Source: Flavobacterium sp.
GTDB taxonomy: Bacteria > Bacteroidota > Bacteroidia > Flavobacteriales > Flavobacteriaceae
NCBI RefSeq assembly: GCF_004295795.1
Contig: NZ_SEBR01000001.1
Location: 62,001 to 126,000, forward strand
Length of the DNA stretch: 64,000 bases
Direction: 5' to 3'
Shown here: in pieces, positions 63,565 through 64,000 of the stretch
Numbering within the stretch: position 1 is the first letter of the stretch
Layout: each line of letters begins with the position of its first letter
Translations under genes and position numbers: made by a program
The notes under the pieces: model-generated
Databases searched by the model: none
Seen by the model: the letters and a program-made list of their open reading frames with translations, nothing else
Told to the model about the DNA's origin: nothing

Positions 63565-64000
63565 ATGCAATTTAACGAGAGACGAAGCCTGAGTCAATGG
63601 ATCATCATTGGCGTTTCGTTTATTTTTGTGCTGATCGTTCTTTATCAGACGTATTCTTACTTCCGAATATTCAAAGAGGAGGAATTGGCAAAAATGGAAC
63701 TTTGGGCAGAAAGTCTCAAGACACTGAATAACGCCGACGAGTTTACCGATGTGGAACTTCCGAGCCAGATCCTGCAAAGAAATACGACGATCCCGATCAT
63801 TATGACAGAGAAAGATTCGATCGTAAACGTGAGGAACATCGACACCGTCGAGGCCAAAAATCCCGAAAAACTGCGAGAATATCTGGAGCAGTTCAAGAAA
63901 GAAAATGCTCCGATCAAAGTCGAGATTTCAACCGGACAAGTGCAATATGCCTGGTACGGAAACTCCGAGCGTATCGTAAAACTCAAATATTACCCAATTG
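63565..64000 (+). CDS. Membrane protein, probable sensor histidine kinase N-terminus (partial)
   Basis: The frame is open from the ATG at 63565 to the window end (145 codons). A single hydrophobic segment (residues 12-30, WIIIGVSFIFVLIVLYQTY) follows a short basic N-terminus. The extracytoplasmic part has NTTIPIIMTEKDSIVNVRNI and LREYLEQFKKENAPIKVE. This arrangement is common in flavobacterial sensor histidine kinases with a periplasmic domain, but the kinase domain lies outside the window, so the assignment is tentative. Confidence 0.6.
   Translation, partial: MQFNERRSLSQWIIIGVSFIFVLIVLYQTYSYFRIFKEEELAKMELWAESLKTLNNADEFTDVELPSQILQRNTTIPIIMTEKDSIVNVRNIDTVEAKNPEKLREYLEQFKKENAPIKVEISTGQVQYAWYGNSERIVKLKYYPI

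Noticed and set aside
62203..63777. A 524-codon minus-strand open frame spanning marC and the region upstream
   Set aside because: Only the last 191 codons match MarC; the rest is antisense to the well-supported DUF3109 gene and its promoter.

Overview
The window looks like chromosomal DNA of a member of the Flavobacteriia (Bacteroidota). The evidence is two secreted proteins with C-terminal type IX secretion sorting domains, ELWxxDGT-repeat and SBBP-like surface proteins, TAnnTTTG-type -7 promoter boxes, few visible Shine-Dalgarno sites, SusC/D-style polysaccharide-locus gene content, and a TolC-RND-MFP efflux operon in that order. No rRNA, phage module, intact insertion sequence or CRISPR array was seen.

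Positions 1-15477 hold a tightly packed plus-strand catabolic operon. It opens with the tail of a GH2 beta-galactosidase, then a GH2 beta-glucuronidase-like enzyme, a GH43 resembling exo-beta-1,3-galactanases, a tandem-domain GH43 and a DUF4861 protein. A complete uronate pathway follows: glucuronate isomerase, SDR fructuronate reductase, mannonate dehydratase, KduI, KduD, KDG kinase, KDPG aldolase and a hexuronate-type MFS importer. A PfkB sugar kinase lies just downstream. The glycosidase set suggests a glucuronic-acid-capped, galactose/arabinose-rich glycan such as arabinogalactan protein, with the released uronic acid routed to pyruvate and glyceraldehyde-3-phosphate. KduI/KduD would feed in unsaturated uronates made by lyases encoded elsewhere.

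Positions 15492-22410 are mostly housekeeping genes: a TlpA-like thioredoxin, an alpha/beta hydrolase, an aspartokinase, tRNA-Ala(GGC), an enoyl-CoA hydratase, QueD and LpxH. Positions 21604-27912 form a mutagenesis module. An XRE-S24 (LexA/CI-like) repressor is divergent from imuA-imuB-dnaE2. After it comes about 700 bp of decayed DNA, then a secreted protein made of seven 11-residue LEA/synuclein-like repeats, a ThuA-domain protein, a T9SS SBBP-like protein, a SUKH protein, two paralogous NTF2-like lipoproteins, a secreted PPC-domain protein and a LytS/LytTR two-component pair.

Positions 36.6-42.9 kb carry a 46-bp tandem repeat, then a tolC-RND-MFP efflux operon with a candidate palindromic operator and an unexpected EF-hand consensus in the RND cytosolic loop. 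From 42.9 to 50.7 kb lie two proteins of unknown function (one with a duplicated GMNPPHGQPGHRCDI motif), a 1138-aa outer-membrane-barrel-like protein, an ORF6N protein, AraC and MarR regulators and an S41 peptidase. From 50.7 to 54.2 kb is a repeat-rich zone around a second aspartokinase and a GNAT enzyme. From 54.3 to 64 kb are a T9SS ELWxxDGT protein, class I fructose-bisphosphatase, a lipoprotein, a TerB-like protein, HupE, dCMP deaminase, a C-terminal processing protease, a small FAD protein, MarC, DUF3109, and the start of a membrane protein cut by the window edge.

The most unusual non-coding signals are two dispersed intergenic elements. One is a long AGACCTAACA-type palindrome. The other is a composite motif, TTACAG-N5-CTGTAA-N4-TGTTAAA, present four times with identical internal spacing.
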